From Parasponia andersonii (taxonomy: Eukaryota > Streptophyta > Magnoliopsida > Rosales > Cannabaceae), in the NCBI GenBank assembly GCA_002914805.1, contig JXTB01000516.1, forward strand, positions 180,287 through 244,286: a stretch of 64,000 nucleotides of DNA, given 5' to 3'. The notes under the pieces are model-generated. The model worked only from the letters and a program-made list of their open reading frames with translations. It was not told the DNA's origin and ran no database searches. A program made the position numbers and the translations under genes. This document shows, in pieces, positions 1 through 10,654 of the stretch (its first letter is position 1; each line of letters starts with the position of its first letter).

Positions 1-1136
1 CTTATTTAGCGGTGTCCGAAGTAGCGATCAGCGTCGTACTATTCATCGATCAAGACGGTAAACAGAAGCCGGTGTTTTATATAAGCCGCATGCTCCTAGA
101 TGCCGAAACTCGATACAGTGTGGCAGAAAAGCTGGTCCTCGCTCTGGTTAACACTAAAAAGAAGCTCTGACAGTATTTTGAGGCGCACTCAGTCACGGTG
201 TATACAGATTTCCCCATCCGCCAAATCTTGGCCAAACCAGACCTGTCGGGACGACTGACCAAGTGGGCCATCGAGCTGGGGGTGTATAATATCGAGTATC
301 AGCCTCGAACGACAAAGAAAGGGCAGGTCATGGCAGATTTTCTGGTGGAAATCGAATCCTTTGGCGAGCGGCACGACCTGAATCAGATGTCTCAGCTTCA
401 CCCCCCTTTAGCCTGGACGCTCTACACGGACGGATCCACGAATGCCTAGGGATCGGGAATCGAGATAGTCTTGCAGACCCCAACGGGCCTCAGGGTTGAG
501 AAAGCATTGAGGCTCGGTTTCCAGGCGACTAACAACGAGGTGGAGTACGAGGCATTATTGCAAGGCCTCGAGTTGGCACTACATTTCAGAGTAGAGGACA
601 TCGCCGTGAAGACCGACTTGCAGTTGATCGCGGGTCAGGTTAGGGGGGACTTTGAAGTAAAAGAACCGAGGTTACATAGGTACTTCTCCAAGGTGATGGG
701 GGCAAAAGCTCGCTTTGGCAATTTCAGTAGCGAACCGATCCCCAGGGAGATGAACCAGAGGGCTGATGGGCTAGCTAAGAATGCATCAATCGGGGGCACT
801 GCTGAATGCATAGAGGTTCTTTTAGACGGCGGGAGTATGACAGACCCCCCACAGACCCCTGCACACCACGTGTTCGCAACTAGCGCTGCTGACGAAGGGT
901 GGATGAGGCCCATCATGCAATATTTGACGTTGGGGAACCTGCCCATAGACCCCCGGGAAGCGAGGTCAGTCAGATTAAAAGCTGCCAGGTACTCAATGGT
1001 GGGTGAACAGTTATATAAGAGATCGACAATGGGTCCAATGCTACACTGCATAGGCCCCATCGAGGCGCAAAAGTTAATGGAACAAATCCACGAGAGAGTA
1101 TGTGGCAACCACTTCGACGGGCACAGATTCGCCCAT

Positions 1137-1277
1137 AAGGCTCTAACGGCCGGATAATTTTGGCCATACATGATGACGAAGGCAACCAAATTTCACTCCG
1201 GCGGGCGCAGCCTCGCCTACAAGGCTCTAACGGCCGGATACTTTTGGCCATACATGATGACGAAGGCAACCAAATTT
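1137..1277 (+). repeat. 84-bp in-frame tandem duplication in integrase zinc-binding region
   Basis: A block starting aaggctctaacggccggata at 1137 recurs at 1221, an offset of 84 bp (28 codons). Both copies encode KALTAG-FWPYMMTKATKF; the first has TAA where the second has TAC (Tyr). The duplication keeps the reading frame, so it would lengthen the zinc-binding region of integrase rather than break it. Confidence 0.85.
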
Positions 1278-1314
1278 GTAAAAAAAATGTGATAAATGCC
1301 AGAGGTTCGCCCCA

Positions 1315-2701
1315 ATGAAATGTCAGCCCGCGAAGATTCTTCATTCGAACATAACTCCCTGGCCATTCGCCAAGTGGGGTCTGGATATCGTCGGAGAGCT
1401 CCCTAGAAGTCCAGGAGGAAAGAGATACGTCCTGCTGGCCACGGACTATTTTACCAAATGGGTAGAGGCAAAAGCCTACACGACAGTTAATAAGGCAGAC
1501 ACGATTAATTTCATCTGGAAGAATATAATCTGCCGATTCGGGATCCCAAAAGAGATACATACCGACCATGGCACGCAGTTCCAAAATACTAAGCTTAAGG
1601 AGTTGTGCGAACTATACGACATAAGGCTCAGTTTCTCTTCCGTGAACTACCCCCAGGGGAACGGCCAAGCAGAGGCGACAAACAAAGCCATATTCAGCAA
1701 CATAAAAAAGAACTTGTAGGAGGCTAAAGGCAAGTGGTTAGAAGAACTGCCGGCCGTTGTGTGGGCCCATCGAACAACAGAGCGGAGGTCTACTGGGAGA
1801 ATACCGTTCGCCATGGTCTACGGATCAGAGGCAGTGATCCCGACCGAGGTCGGCCTCCCGACCCTCGACTCCGAAGTGGTAAAAGATTCCCCCCTAAACG
1901 AGCGCCAGTTAAGCCGCAACACAGACCTCCTGGAAGAAATGAGAAGCATGGCTTTGGTCCACCTGGCTTCATACCACCAGCAAGCTAGGTCCTACTTTGC
2001 GAAAAAGNATGAAATGTCAGCCCGCGAAGATTCTTCATTCGAACATAACTCCCTGGCCATTCGCCAAGTGGGGTCTGGATATCGTCGGAGAGCTCCCTAG
2101 AAGTCCAGGAGGAAAGAGATACGTCCTGCTGGCCACGGACTATTTTACCAAATGGGTAGAGGCAAAAGCCTACACGACAGTTAATAAGGCAGACACGATT
2201 AATTTCATCTGGAAGAATATAATCTGCCGATTCGGGATCCCAAAAGAGATACATACCGACCATGGCACGCAGTTCCAAAATACTAAGCTTAAGGAGTTGT
2301 GCGAACTATACGACATAAGGCTCAGTTTCTCTTCCGTGAACTACCCCCAGGGGAACGGCCAAGCAGAGGCGACAAACAAAGCCATATTCAGCAACATCAA
2401 AAAGAACTTGTAGGAGGCTAAAGGCAAGTGGTTAGAAGAACTGCCGGCCGTTGTGTGGGCCCATCGAACAACAGAGCGGAGGTCTACTGGGAGAATACCG
2501 TTCGCCATGGTCTACGGATCAGAGGCAGTGATCCCGACCGAGGTCGGCCTCCCGACCCTCGACTCCGAAGTGGTAAAAGATTCCCCCCTAAACGAGCGCC
2601 AGTTAAGCCGCAACACAGACCTCCTGGAAGAAATGAGAAGCATGGCTTTGGTCCACCTGGCTTCATACCACCAGCAAGCTAGGTCCTACTTTGCGAAAAA
2701 G
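1315..2701 (+). repeat. 693-bp tandem copy of integrase joined by a single N
   Basis: Bases 1315-2007 recur at 2009-2701 (offset 694) with one difference that I can see (A at 1704, C at 2398). The lone ambiguous base of the window, n at 2008, sits exactly at the junction. Both copies carry the same internal TAG. Near-perfect identity inside a heavily mutated element, plus the N, suggests an unmerged contig overlap rather than a biological duplication. Confidence 0.9.
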
Positions 2702-3024
2702 ATTAGAGCCCGACGATTTAACGCCAGGGATTGGGTCCTGAAAGCTAGAACAGGGAATTCCTCGAAACTGGACTCCAATTAGATCGGACCCTATGAAGTA
2801 ATCAAAGCGCTCGACAATGGAGCATATATCCTGAAGGAACTGAAAATGGGAAAAAACGTGCCGAACACATGGAATGCTCAGCACTTGAAGAAGTATCACG
2901 TGTAAGGCATATACTTATGATGTAAGACCATGTGAATGCTTATATTATTGAAAAGTTTAAATCCAAAACAGGTCAAGTTCCTTTTTTGCCGCATGAATTC
3001 ATCTTTTGGACTGCTACTGAAAAG

Positions 3025-3270
3025 AGGTCTGTCCACAAAGGCAGACCTGACGTTTTGTGCAGCTACGGAAAAGGCGGTCTACCCACAAAGGCAGACCAGA
3101 CATTTTATGCTGCTACAGAAAGGTTCTACCCACAGAGGTAGACCCAATGTTTTAGGCTAACTACGGAAAAGGGTTCGCCCATAGTAGCAGACCCCACGCC
3201 TCAGTTGCACAGGCAAAAAATCATACCAGGTTGCCACGGGAAAGGGTCTGCCAAAGTTGCAGACCATACG
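3025..3270 (+). repeat. ~49-bp imperfect repeats with GTCTGCC/GGCAGAC arms
   Basis: About five units contain a small inverted repeat of the form gtctgtccacaaaggcagac, at about 3027, 3076, 3124, 3172 and 3246, with spacing near 49 bp for the first four. Each unit can fold into a short hairpin. They lie just after the pol stop (2905) and before the larger array. A related gtctggcac...gggcagaccc arm pair occurs twice in TatB near 33538-33558 and 33836-33860. Confidence 0.7.
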
Positions 3271-3290
3271 AATTACTCGTACAATAAAAA

Positions 3291-4190
3291 CTCGCACTCT
3301 GGGACTCACGTCGCTCGTCGACGACCCGAGAAAATGTGCGAAGAGGAAACTGCTGCGCAACAAAATTTGCCAGCAGATCTCAAAAAAGCTCGCACTCTGG
3401 GACTCACATCGCTCGTCGACGACCCGAGAAAACGTGCGAAGAGTAAACTGATGTGCAAAGCAAAAACTTGACAGCAGACCTCGAAAAAGCTCGCACTCTG
3501 GGACTCACGTCGTTCGTCGACGACCCGAGAAAACATGCGAAGGGCGAGCAGCTGCGCAAAGAAAAAACTTGCCAGCAGACCTCGAAAAAGCTCGCACTCT
3601 GGGACTCACGTTGCTCGTCGACGACCCGAGAAAACGTGCAAAGAGGAAACTACTGCGCAACAAAATTTGCCAGCAGACCTCGAAAAAGCTCGCACTCTGG
3701 GACTCACGTCGCTCATCGATGACCCGAGAAAACGTGCGAAGAGTGAGCTGCTGTGCAAACAAAATCTTGCCAGCAGACCTCAAAAAAGCGCGCACTCTGG
3801 GATTCACGTCGCTCGTCGACGACCCGAGAAAACGTGCGAAGAGTGAGCTACTGTGCAAACAATCTTGCCAGTAGACCTCGAAAAAGCTTGCATTCTGGGA
3901 CTCACATCGCTCGTCGACGACCCGAGAAAACGTGCGAAGTGTAAACCGCTGTGCAAACAAAAACTTGCCAGCAGACCTTGAAAATGCTCGCACTCCGGGA
4001 CTCACGTCGCTCATTGACGACCTGAGAAAACATGCGAAGAGGAGATAGCCGCGCACCAAAAACTCGCCAGCAAACCTCGAAAACGATCGTACTCTGGGAG
4101 TCGAATCATGCAAAAAGACACTTGTTGATGACCCAAGAAAACGTACAAAGGAAAAAGGGGCGTGCAACCAAAAAGCTAGCCAGCGGACCC
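3291..4190 (+). repeat. ~99-bp tandem array in TatA 3' internal region
   Basis: Nine units begin ctcgcactctgggactcacg at 3291, 3389, 3490, 3591, 3689, 3789, 3887, 3987 and about 4086, giving periods of 98-101 bp. Each has the core cgtcgacgacccgagaaaa and a cagcagacctc segment. Read on the reverse strand, the unit matches the ~112-bp unit of the TatB array (shared gtctgctggcaa and acgttttctcggg). Tandem arrays in this position are known for Tat elements and can seed satellites. Short ORFs through the array are by-products of the repeat and are not genes. Confidence 0.9.
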
Positions 4191-4951
4191 CCAAAGGAAC
4201 ACTTTTAGCTACACGAAGAGCTAAAGGAAGGCAGGGTCAGAATCCACCCATTGGAAGTGGACCCTCCCTAAGGAATGTTTTGACTACACGTAAAGTAAAA
4301 GGGAAACAGACTCTAGCCAGGTAAAGATCTATCTTTGCATGGTCAGGATGTGAACAGATTTGGAGTCTACCCGTTGGAAGTAGTCCGGAGACAAACCAAA
4401 CATGAAAGCAAGAATCAAGATTAAAGACTATTTATTATGTCCTAAAAATACAAAGTGCGCGGATAATGGTGGTGAGCACTCAGGAGCCCTACTTGCGAGG
4501 TGCAAGTTTAGAGCGGACTCTTAAGGAGACGTCGGAATGATAATGCCCTGTTTGTTCCCGATAAGAGCCAAGCCCAGGCCTTCTCCTCTGCAACGACGGG
4601 TCTAAGCAATGGTCGACCAATCCCTGGAGCTGGTTCTGAGCACGGTCCTATTTGGGGTCGGAGAAATCCAGCCACACGCGTGGGTCGAACTCTGCTAAAA
4701 CAAGTTATAACGAGAGTTATACTTCTGCAAAACCGGATGAGCCAAAACTTGCACCCCTATTTCCGAAGCTAGTCCAAATAATCATGACCCGAGGAAGGCT
4801 CACTAATAACCCGAAATCAAGTCCTTAGAATTTTTTATACAAACGGTCGGATGCGAAAGAAAACAGTCTAAAAGTGGTGGCACGTTCCTTATTATTTAGT
4901 CGAAGGGTTACAATGAATGATTAGCTTTACAAATATACAGAATTGGGGGTC
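4191..4951. other. Spacer between array and antisense gene in TatA
   Basis: This 760-bp stretch holds no reading frame that I trust. It starts with a doubled phrase (tttagctacacgaagagctaaagg, then ttgactacacgtaaagtaaaag) around 4204-4290. Near 4888-4900 the minus strand carries aataataagg, a possible weak poly(A) signal for the antisense gene; TatB has aataataaaa in the equivalent place. Confidence 0.5.
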
Positions 4952-7900
4952 CTAGTTACCTCCGTCCGAGGAGGCGCGGCCAACCCCAGCGCTTGGACTA
5001 GCCTCGAAGAAGGGTGGCGTGGCCGGATCAGATTCGTCACTAGATACGACGACCGCGCCAGACCCTTCACCAGTTGAGACCCCGAGGCTAGGCTGAATGT
5101 CCAGGGCTTCCGGAGTATGATCTGGCGGACCAGAAGCAGGGACAAGCTCTGCGGCACCAGGGGCAGATGTAGAGGGCCCATCCTTCTCCGCAGCAAGTAT
5201 CTCCAGCACATCAGCTGGGTATGTGATTCTGATCTCATCCTCGAGCTGCTACATGTAGTGCTTGATGGAGTAGTGGTCCCTCTCGACGTCTTTCTGATCA
5301 TCAAATTGGTCTGGCATCACCACCTCAGCGTGGTTTTCAAACTCTCTATTCTCCCAGCTAGACCTGTAACTTTCCGCAGAAAGAACATCCACCTGCTTCT
5401 GGTACCTTGTTTTTAAATTCTCCGCATCCGCCAGTCTATCCTTCAGCGCCGCCAATCTGAGTTCTGCCTGCCGCTGCGATAAGTCGACCAATAAAGAGTT
5501 AATACCAGCGAGGTCCTCGCAAAGTTTACGAGATATCTCCACCTGAGCACCTATCAGATTTTTATGGTCCAGAAAGAGATATCGGTTTACCTCATGGGAC
5601 CGATCAATTCTGCGTTGCAGAGCATGGGCTTCTAGCTTGGCTGCTGCCTTGGCTTTTCTCACTTCCTTGGCATCCTCAACAGCCTGGTCACGAGCGATAA
5701 AGGCCAGTCCCATCTCGGCCTCCGCACTCTGTAGCTCTTGCTCCTTGATCCTCAGCTCGCCCTGAGCCAGCCTGGCGGCTTCGGATTGGGCAAGCCTGTC
5801 GGCCTCTGCCTGAGCCAATCTCGTAGCTAGCTCCTCGCTTTTAGCTCTCTCGACACTCAGAGCATGTACCACCGCACTGCTAACCCTCGCTTCCTCGAGA
5901 CCCCGATATAAATCGAAGTCAGACCTCAATTCGGCGAGGGCGGCCTCGCTCTGCTCGGCTAGTGCAGAATGGGAGCTCAACTCCTTGGTCAGATCCCTGA
6001 CGCGAGCAGAGTAGAAGGACTGGATGGCGGACAGCTGCAAGTTAAACAAAAAAGGAGGGGGTCAGCATTTACCAAAGATGTTGAAAAACATAAAAGCACC
6101 GAATGTAACAAACCTGCGCAAGAGTGCGGTTGGTGGCGAGTTCGACATTCTCTGACGTAAGGGCCTCCAGCTCCGGCTCCGTAGCTGGACCATCCCTTTG
6201 AGTGTAGCCCACACCCGGGGAATGCAGCCCCGCCTCACTGGCCATAAGGGCGTCCTCTCCACCCGCTGGGCACGCCTCCAGAGCAGGGGCGATAGGAACC
6301 GAGGGAGGTCCGGAGCCATCAGGAACGCCGTCTACCACGGTGGGAGGCGGTGCACCTCCTCTGGGCTGGCCACCGCGTGCTAACCATTTTCTCCTTAGAA
6401 AGGTTAGCGTCGCCCCATCATCGTTACTGTAAGATGAAAAGATGACCCTGCCCCTCTTCTCCACCTGGCCCTCTTCCTCATTGGATGAGCCGACCTCGCA
6501 TTGCCGCTTTGTAGGGACTGGGGGAGGGGAGGAGAGTCTGGACTTCAATCTCGGAGCTCCCCCACTGAGCTCGACGATCTCTCCACCGAGGCTAACAGCA
6601 CTCGATTTTGAACCGAAGTCAGGGGTGGGCGAGATCACTGCTGCAGACCCCCCAGTCGGACTTGGCGTCGTCTCTTCTTCGCACACGATTGGGATAGCAG
6701 ACGGTCCCCCGAGTGGAGATCTGCCTGCGTCGGAGCGGGGAACCACTGGTTTTGCTCCTCCCGAATGCACCACGAGGTGCGGCCAGCAGATGCCTTGGCT
6801 TGAGCTTTAGATGCCTTGGCACCCCCTTTGATGGGAGAGGGGCCGACTGATGGGCCCGTCTCAGAACCTGTGAAGAACAAACAACGAGATTAGTTTGCGG
6901 CCACGGTCCGACCCACAAGGACTCAAAGATTTGAAAATAAACTCACCCCTAGCCCTCTTGGGGGCAGCGTTTTCTTCCTTGCGGAGCCTGACGCACTCCG
7001 CGGCCACAAGCCACACGGCCTCCTCGAGCTCATGATTGGACGGCGCTACCAGATCGTTGGTGCCCGCCAACTGGCTTGAAGCCACAACCTGCCAACTCAC
7101 CATGGTGATCAAGTCGCTTTCGTCCCGACGAAATTGATTCAGGGCAGAGGCGTCAAGTCGACTCCTCAGGTGCTTGGTGATGACCCAGGTATCCAAAGGG
7201 AAAGGAAGGTATGAGACCATCCTGGGCATCAAGTTCATCGTTAGGGGGTTGAGAACGGCTTGAATATGCCTGCATTCCCCCAGAGAGCTGAAGATTATGA
7301 TCCCCTCCAGGCTTTTGAGCCGCCCAGCCGACAGGTGCAGCTCAAACCTGCTTTCTTCTACTGAGGCTACACAAGGCAAAGTAACATGAGCAATAATATC
7401 AGGAGAGGACCCAGACCCAAAGATCATGGCCTAATACTTACTCTGCAGGAAGACTGAGGGGACTTGGAAATGTTCTCCGTTCACCCAAGGGGAGCACCAC
7501 GCCCCTCCAACGGCATAAAGCCTGGCATGAGAGTCCCATTGTTTGTCTGACTGTGGCAACCCCCAAAAGATGTGGTGCCTAGGCAGCGGCTGGAGATAGA
7601 AGGTGGGGTAGGAGCCCTTCTTGAGGATAAGAATAAGCTTATAAGCATAAAAGACCACCTCCAGGTCGATATGCATGTTATAGATAACTGACAGGGCAGA
7701 AAGCCCCATCAGAATCATAATCCTGTTTGCATTCAGCTGCATCGGATGGATTCCCGTCAAGGCAACAAATTGGTGGATTAGGGGAGGAAGAGGGAATCGT
7801 AGACAGTCCAGATGCTTCCTACCCAGGACGATGGAACCCTCGGGGGTGTAAGGGCGAAGGTACCAGTCTGCAGGACCCTCAACCCGTTGAAGTGTCACTC

Positions 7901-7985
7901 CTCCGAGGAGGCAGAGCTGCCTCCTCAGTGAATCTAGTTCTGAATCCATAGTGGGTTGCAATTCCTAGTTTTGATTTGAAGCCAT
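4952..7985 (-). pseudogene. Antisense four-exon accessory gene of TatA
   Basis: Exons read 7985-7442, 7366-6947, 6867-6114 and 6034-5249, continuing to 4952. Introns have GTAAGT...TGTGTAG, GTGAGT...TTCACAG and GT...CTTGCAG borders. The N-terminal part (RFPLPPLIHQFVALTGIHPM, LNANRIMILMGLSALSV, SYPTFYLQPLPRHHIFWG) resembles the plant 'putative gypsy type transposon' domain (Pfam Transposase_28, from memory). The middle is Pro/Ser/Gly-rich. Exon 4 encodes about 260 residues of Ala/Glu-rich coiled coil, then a Ser/Pro tail. Breaks: TAG at codon 7 (7967-7965), TAG at 5251-5249, and a one-base shift near 6771-6778. The same gene occurs in TatB with the same exon lengths. Accessory antisense genes are known in the Tat element Grande; the function is unknown to me. 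Confidence 0.75.
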
Positions 7986-8107
7986 TGTTCCGAAATGCGA
8001 CTGGAAGAGTGAGAGTCTTTAGAAGAGAAGGAAGTAGAAACCCTAAGATTTTATGAGGTTGGAATGATTGAAAATTTTGGTAAAATGGCAAATGAACACA
8101 ATTACAG

Positions 8108-8115
8108 TTTTTATA
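8108..8115 (-). promoter_or_regulatory. TATA box of TatA antisense gene
   Basis: The minus strand reads ccTATAAAAAc about 123 bp upstream of the exon-1 ATG at 7985. TatB has TATAAAAG at 28271-28278, about 124 bp upstream of its ATG. The matching position in two diverged elements supports a dedicated promoter inside the element, outside the LTR. Confidence 0.6.
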
Positions 8116-8310
8116 GGGGAGAAGCCGAAGAGTTTTTTCTGGAAAAGGGGAGAATAAGGGAAACCGAGTAGTCAAAACTTCAAAATTCAAACAGATCTCA
8201 TGATGAGGGATGGCATACCTCCACATCGGGAAGAGAGAACTACGTGCGTCCCCCAGATTGGAGGAACGGAGAGATGATTTCCCTACTTGATGGACACGAG
8301 TCCATCAAGT

Positions 8311-8327
8311 AGGGAAATGGGGGCAGT
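8311..8327 (+). promoter_or_regulatory. Polypurine tract of TatA
   Basis: The purine-rich stretch agggaaatgggggcagt abuts the TGTGGGACCC start of the 3' LTR at 8328. It would prime plus-strand DNA synthesis. The same type of tract, in minus orientation, abuts the TatB 3' LTR. Confidence 0.75.
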
Positions 8328-9147
8328 TGTGGGACCCGTTCCCGAGCCATACGCCACGTGGAAGGCCACGCGGGTCGCACGTGATCTCACAATCGGCCAT
8401 TGGGCCGTCCGAATTTAGGACCGAGCCCATCACTGACCCTGGACGGTCTGGCCCAGTCTGACCCCAACCTCAACAGCTGGGGGTCGGAAGCTCCAAGGAT
8501 CTGCCATCTGGGTACAGTGGCCCTTACCTCGACAGTCGGGAGGGTCAGAAGCCCCAAGGGTTTTCCGACTGAATACAGTGGAAAGCAACTCACGACTCCA
8601 GACCCAGACAGAGCATTTAATGCAATCCGGGATAGGTGTGTGCCAGGGACAAGCCGTCCAGACAGAACGACGATTTACCCAGATCTTACTCCTGACAGAT
8701 TGAAGCCGTAGGAGGCGGCGAAAATCAGGCCACGGCAGCACAGAGGAGATCGCAGAAATCTCGGCCCGTGCCTGCTGAAAAAGATTTTGAGGAGAAAGGT
8801 ACCCGGTCCTGAGATTAAGAACCACACGGTTCACAATCTCAGGACTATATATATAAGAGCCATGCATTCCCGAGAGGGGCATGTACGCTTAAAAATAGAT
8901 ATATATAGAAAAGTCTGTGAATAAGAAACATATAGATATTTATACTGAAATATTTTTCTTGCTACCCTGTATCAAAGATAAACCACTGACTTAAGCATTG
9001 GAGAGTCTTTGTAGGTAGCCACCCCCGCCTCTCCGATCTTGCTTGTAGTTCAGCGGACTTTGGGACAGCAAGGACACGTGGACAGTTGAAGAATACATCA
9101 TTAGCAGTTCGAGACACGTGGACGGCTGGTGAGAAAACGCTCCAACA
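8328..9147 (+). repeat. 3' LTR of TatA
   Basis: 820 bp, from TGTGGGACCCGTTCCC to ACGCTCCAACA. The first ten bases equal those of the TatB 5' LTR, and the ends of both families share gacacgtggac-type sequence before CAACA. A TATA box (ctatatatataagag) lies at about 8845-8859. Repeated cctcgacagtcggg/ccccaacctcaacagctgggg phrases fill the U3. The following bases aaaat (9148-9152) would be the right target duplication, but the left one is outside the window. ORFs inside the LTR are not genes. Confidence 0.85.
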
Positions 9148-9409
9148 AAAATAATAGCATTCTCAAATAAGTTTTCATCCTTAACCTTTGTACAAGAAAA
9201 TTAGGAAGACAATGTAGAATAAAGAGCCTACAAAACCAACCACAGATGATTTAATTTTTTTTTTTCCCTCTTCTTTGGCTTTGCCGCTAACCTCCTGGCA
9301 ATTCCCCTTGTGCAAATTCTCCCCCTCCACAACCAGCCAATGTTCTCTTTATACGTGGTTTAAGGGCACCACCGACTCATCATTCAACAAGGGGAAAAGG
9401 ACATGATAG

Positions 9410-9830
9410 TTTTAGGAGTTTTTCGTGAAAAATTTACCCTAAATACCCCTTTTTAAACTTATATTTCAAAAATATATATATTTTTTACTTTCTGTTTAAA
9501 AGTACCAATTTTATGTTATACATTTCAAGTGTAAAATGTGTGTACCACAATTTGCATCTATAGTGTAAATTTATAGTTCCGGTACACATTTTGGAATGTA
9601 TATTATGTTATTTTTATATACTAAATTCAAACTTTGGTATGCATTTCTCCAAAAAAATATGTATTTATGAAAGAAAAGTAAAAAACGAGTATTTATAAAA
9701 ATATGCTTCAAAGAACAGGTATTTATGTACTCTTTTCATTTTTCATGGTCAAAAAGAACTTCATTATAGGTCAAAATATTTTGAATATTCCTAAAAATGT
9801 CATTTTTAAAAATAAAAAAAAATCATTTTG
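9410..9830 (+). repeat. Dispersed repeat, copy 1
   Basis: This block shares a run of phrases in the same order with 10655-11330: aaatttac at the start, a cattt-poly(T) stretch, ggtacacattt/gtgtaaaatgtg, gagtatttataaa repeats, and near the end tataggtcaaaat followed by cctaaaaa-gt. The pair is diverged and gapped. I do not recognise a family; it could be a non-autonomous element. Confidence 0.45.
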
Positions 9831-10654
9831 GTCTCAATTGATCCTCCCTATATCTTTTTTTCTTCGTCAAAGGAGTCCTAATGACTTCGGGTGTAGCATA
9901 GACTGGACTTAACTTAACATTGGGAATGTCTAATTCAAGTAGAGATGACAATATAATACACGATTACAGGAATCTGTGGTTATACGATCTGAATGGGGAG
10001 GGAAAAAACCGCCCAAGCTGGACAAATGATTAGCGGGGAGCGGAGGAAATAACTATACCATTGATATGCAGATATGATGCGAGGATGATATTAGCATAAT
10101 CCGCACCATAGTTGCCCGATAAATATATTTATATATATTCATATGAAAAAATTATTATACATACATATTTATTTAATTTTACACTAATTATATTCGTATA
10201 TTTTTAGTAAAATAATAATTTTGGAGAGTTATATGTACTTATATATATATATATTTGAATTTTAGAATTTAAAAATTATTTTATAGATTACTGTCTTTTA
10301 TTTTTGTAAATTATAAAAAAATTTAGCATTTTTATCTTAATTTTTTTTATTTTATCTATCAATAGGTCATAGGTAAACCACGTTTTCCTATTATCCGTTA
10401 ATTATTCCTCGCACTATTCCTATATCTAAAAAAATAATAAATGAAGCAGACATAATATTACGACGATTGACCGTGAGGATAGGGACGATAATTAAAAAAC
10501 CGGCCTCGAGCCGCCCTGTTGAACGTTGGGCCACTAACTTCAAATTCACGCTTTCACATTGAATTAGCTGCCATAGTCTACTATAATATGGATTGGGCCT
10601 TCTTTTATATTATTATGAGAAAAGGACGAGTTCCTACTAACTTGGGCCTAATAA

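Larger units (their letters stand above)
3..2905 (+). pseudogene. TatA pol remnant: RNase H, archaeal-type RNase H, integrase
   Basis: Frame 3 reads the end of the RT-linked RNase H (KPVFYISRMLLDAETRYSVA), then a second RNase H beginning LYTDGSTNA and continuing FQATNNEVEYEALLQGLELAL, then the integrase zinc-binding region and catalytic core (GLDIVGELP, TDYFTKWVEA, IHTDHGTQF, GNGQAEATNK) and C-terminal domain, ending at TAA 2903-2905. The frame is broken by TGA at 168, TAG at 447, TAA at 1155, one extra A in the run 1280-1287, a TAG before EAKGKW in each integrase copy, and TAG at 2780. It is non-functional as it stands. Internal duplications at 1137-1277 and 1315-2701 are listed separately. 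Confidence 0.9.
1..9147 (+). mobile_element. Tat-lineage Ty3/gypsy retrotransposon TatA, 3' portion
   Basis: The window opens inside pol of a large plant Ty3/gypsy element and follows it to its 3' LTR; the 5' LTR, gag, protease and most of the reverse transcriptase lie outside. The order is the RT-linked RNase H end, a second archaeal-type RNase H, integrase, a tandem array, an antisense accessory gene, a polypurine tract and the 3' LTR. The second RNase H and the long 3' internal region with arrays are known hallmarks of the Tat lineage (Ogre, Retand, Grande relatives). Many stops of the CAG-to-TAG and CGA-to-TGA kind show that it is dead. No target duplication can be checked because the left end is missing. 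Confidence 0.9.

Noticed and set aside
635-1189. 184-codon minus-strand ORF within TatA pol
   Set aside because: Complementary shadow of the archaeal-type RNase H and integrase frame, which has clear motifs on the plus strand.
3291-4190. CRISPR-like regular array
   Set aside because: Units are tandem ~99-bp repeats without short repeats and unique spacers, lie inside a plant retrotransposon, and match the TatB array; this is a retroelement tandem array.
3505-4194. 229-codon minus-strand ORF
   Set aside because: Open only because the ~99-bp repeat lacks stops in that frame; it repeats the same peptide with each unit.
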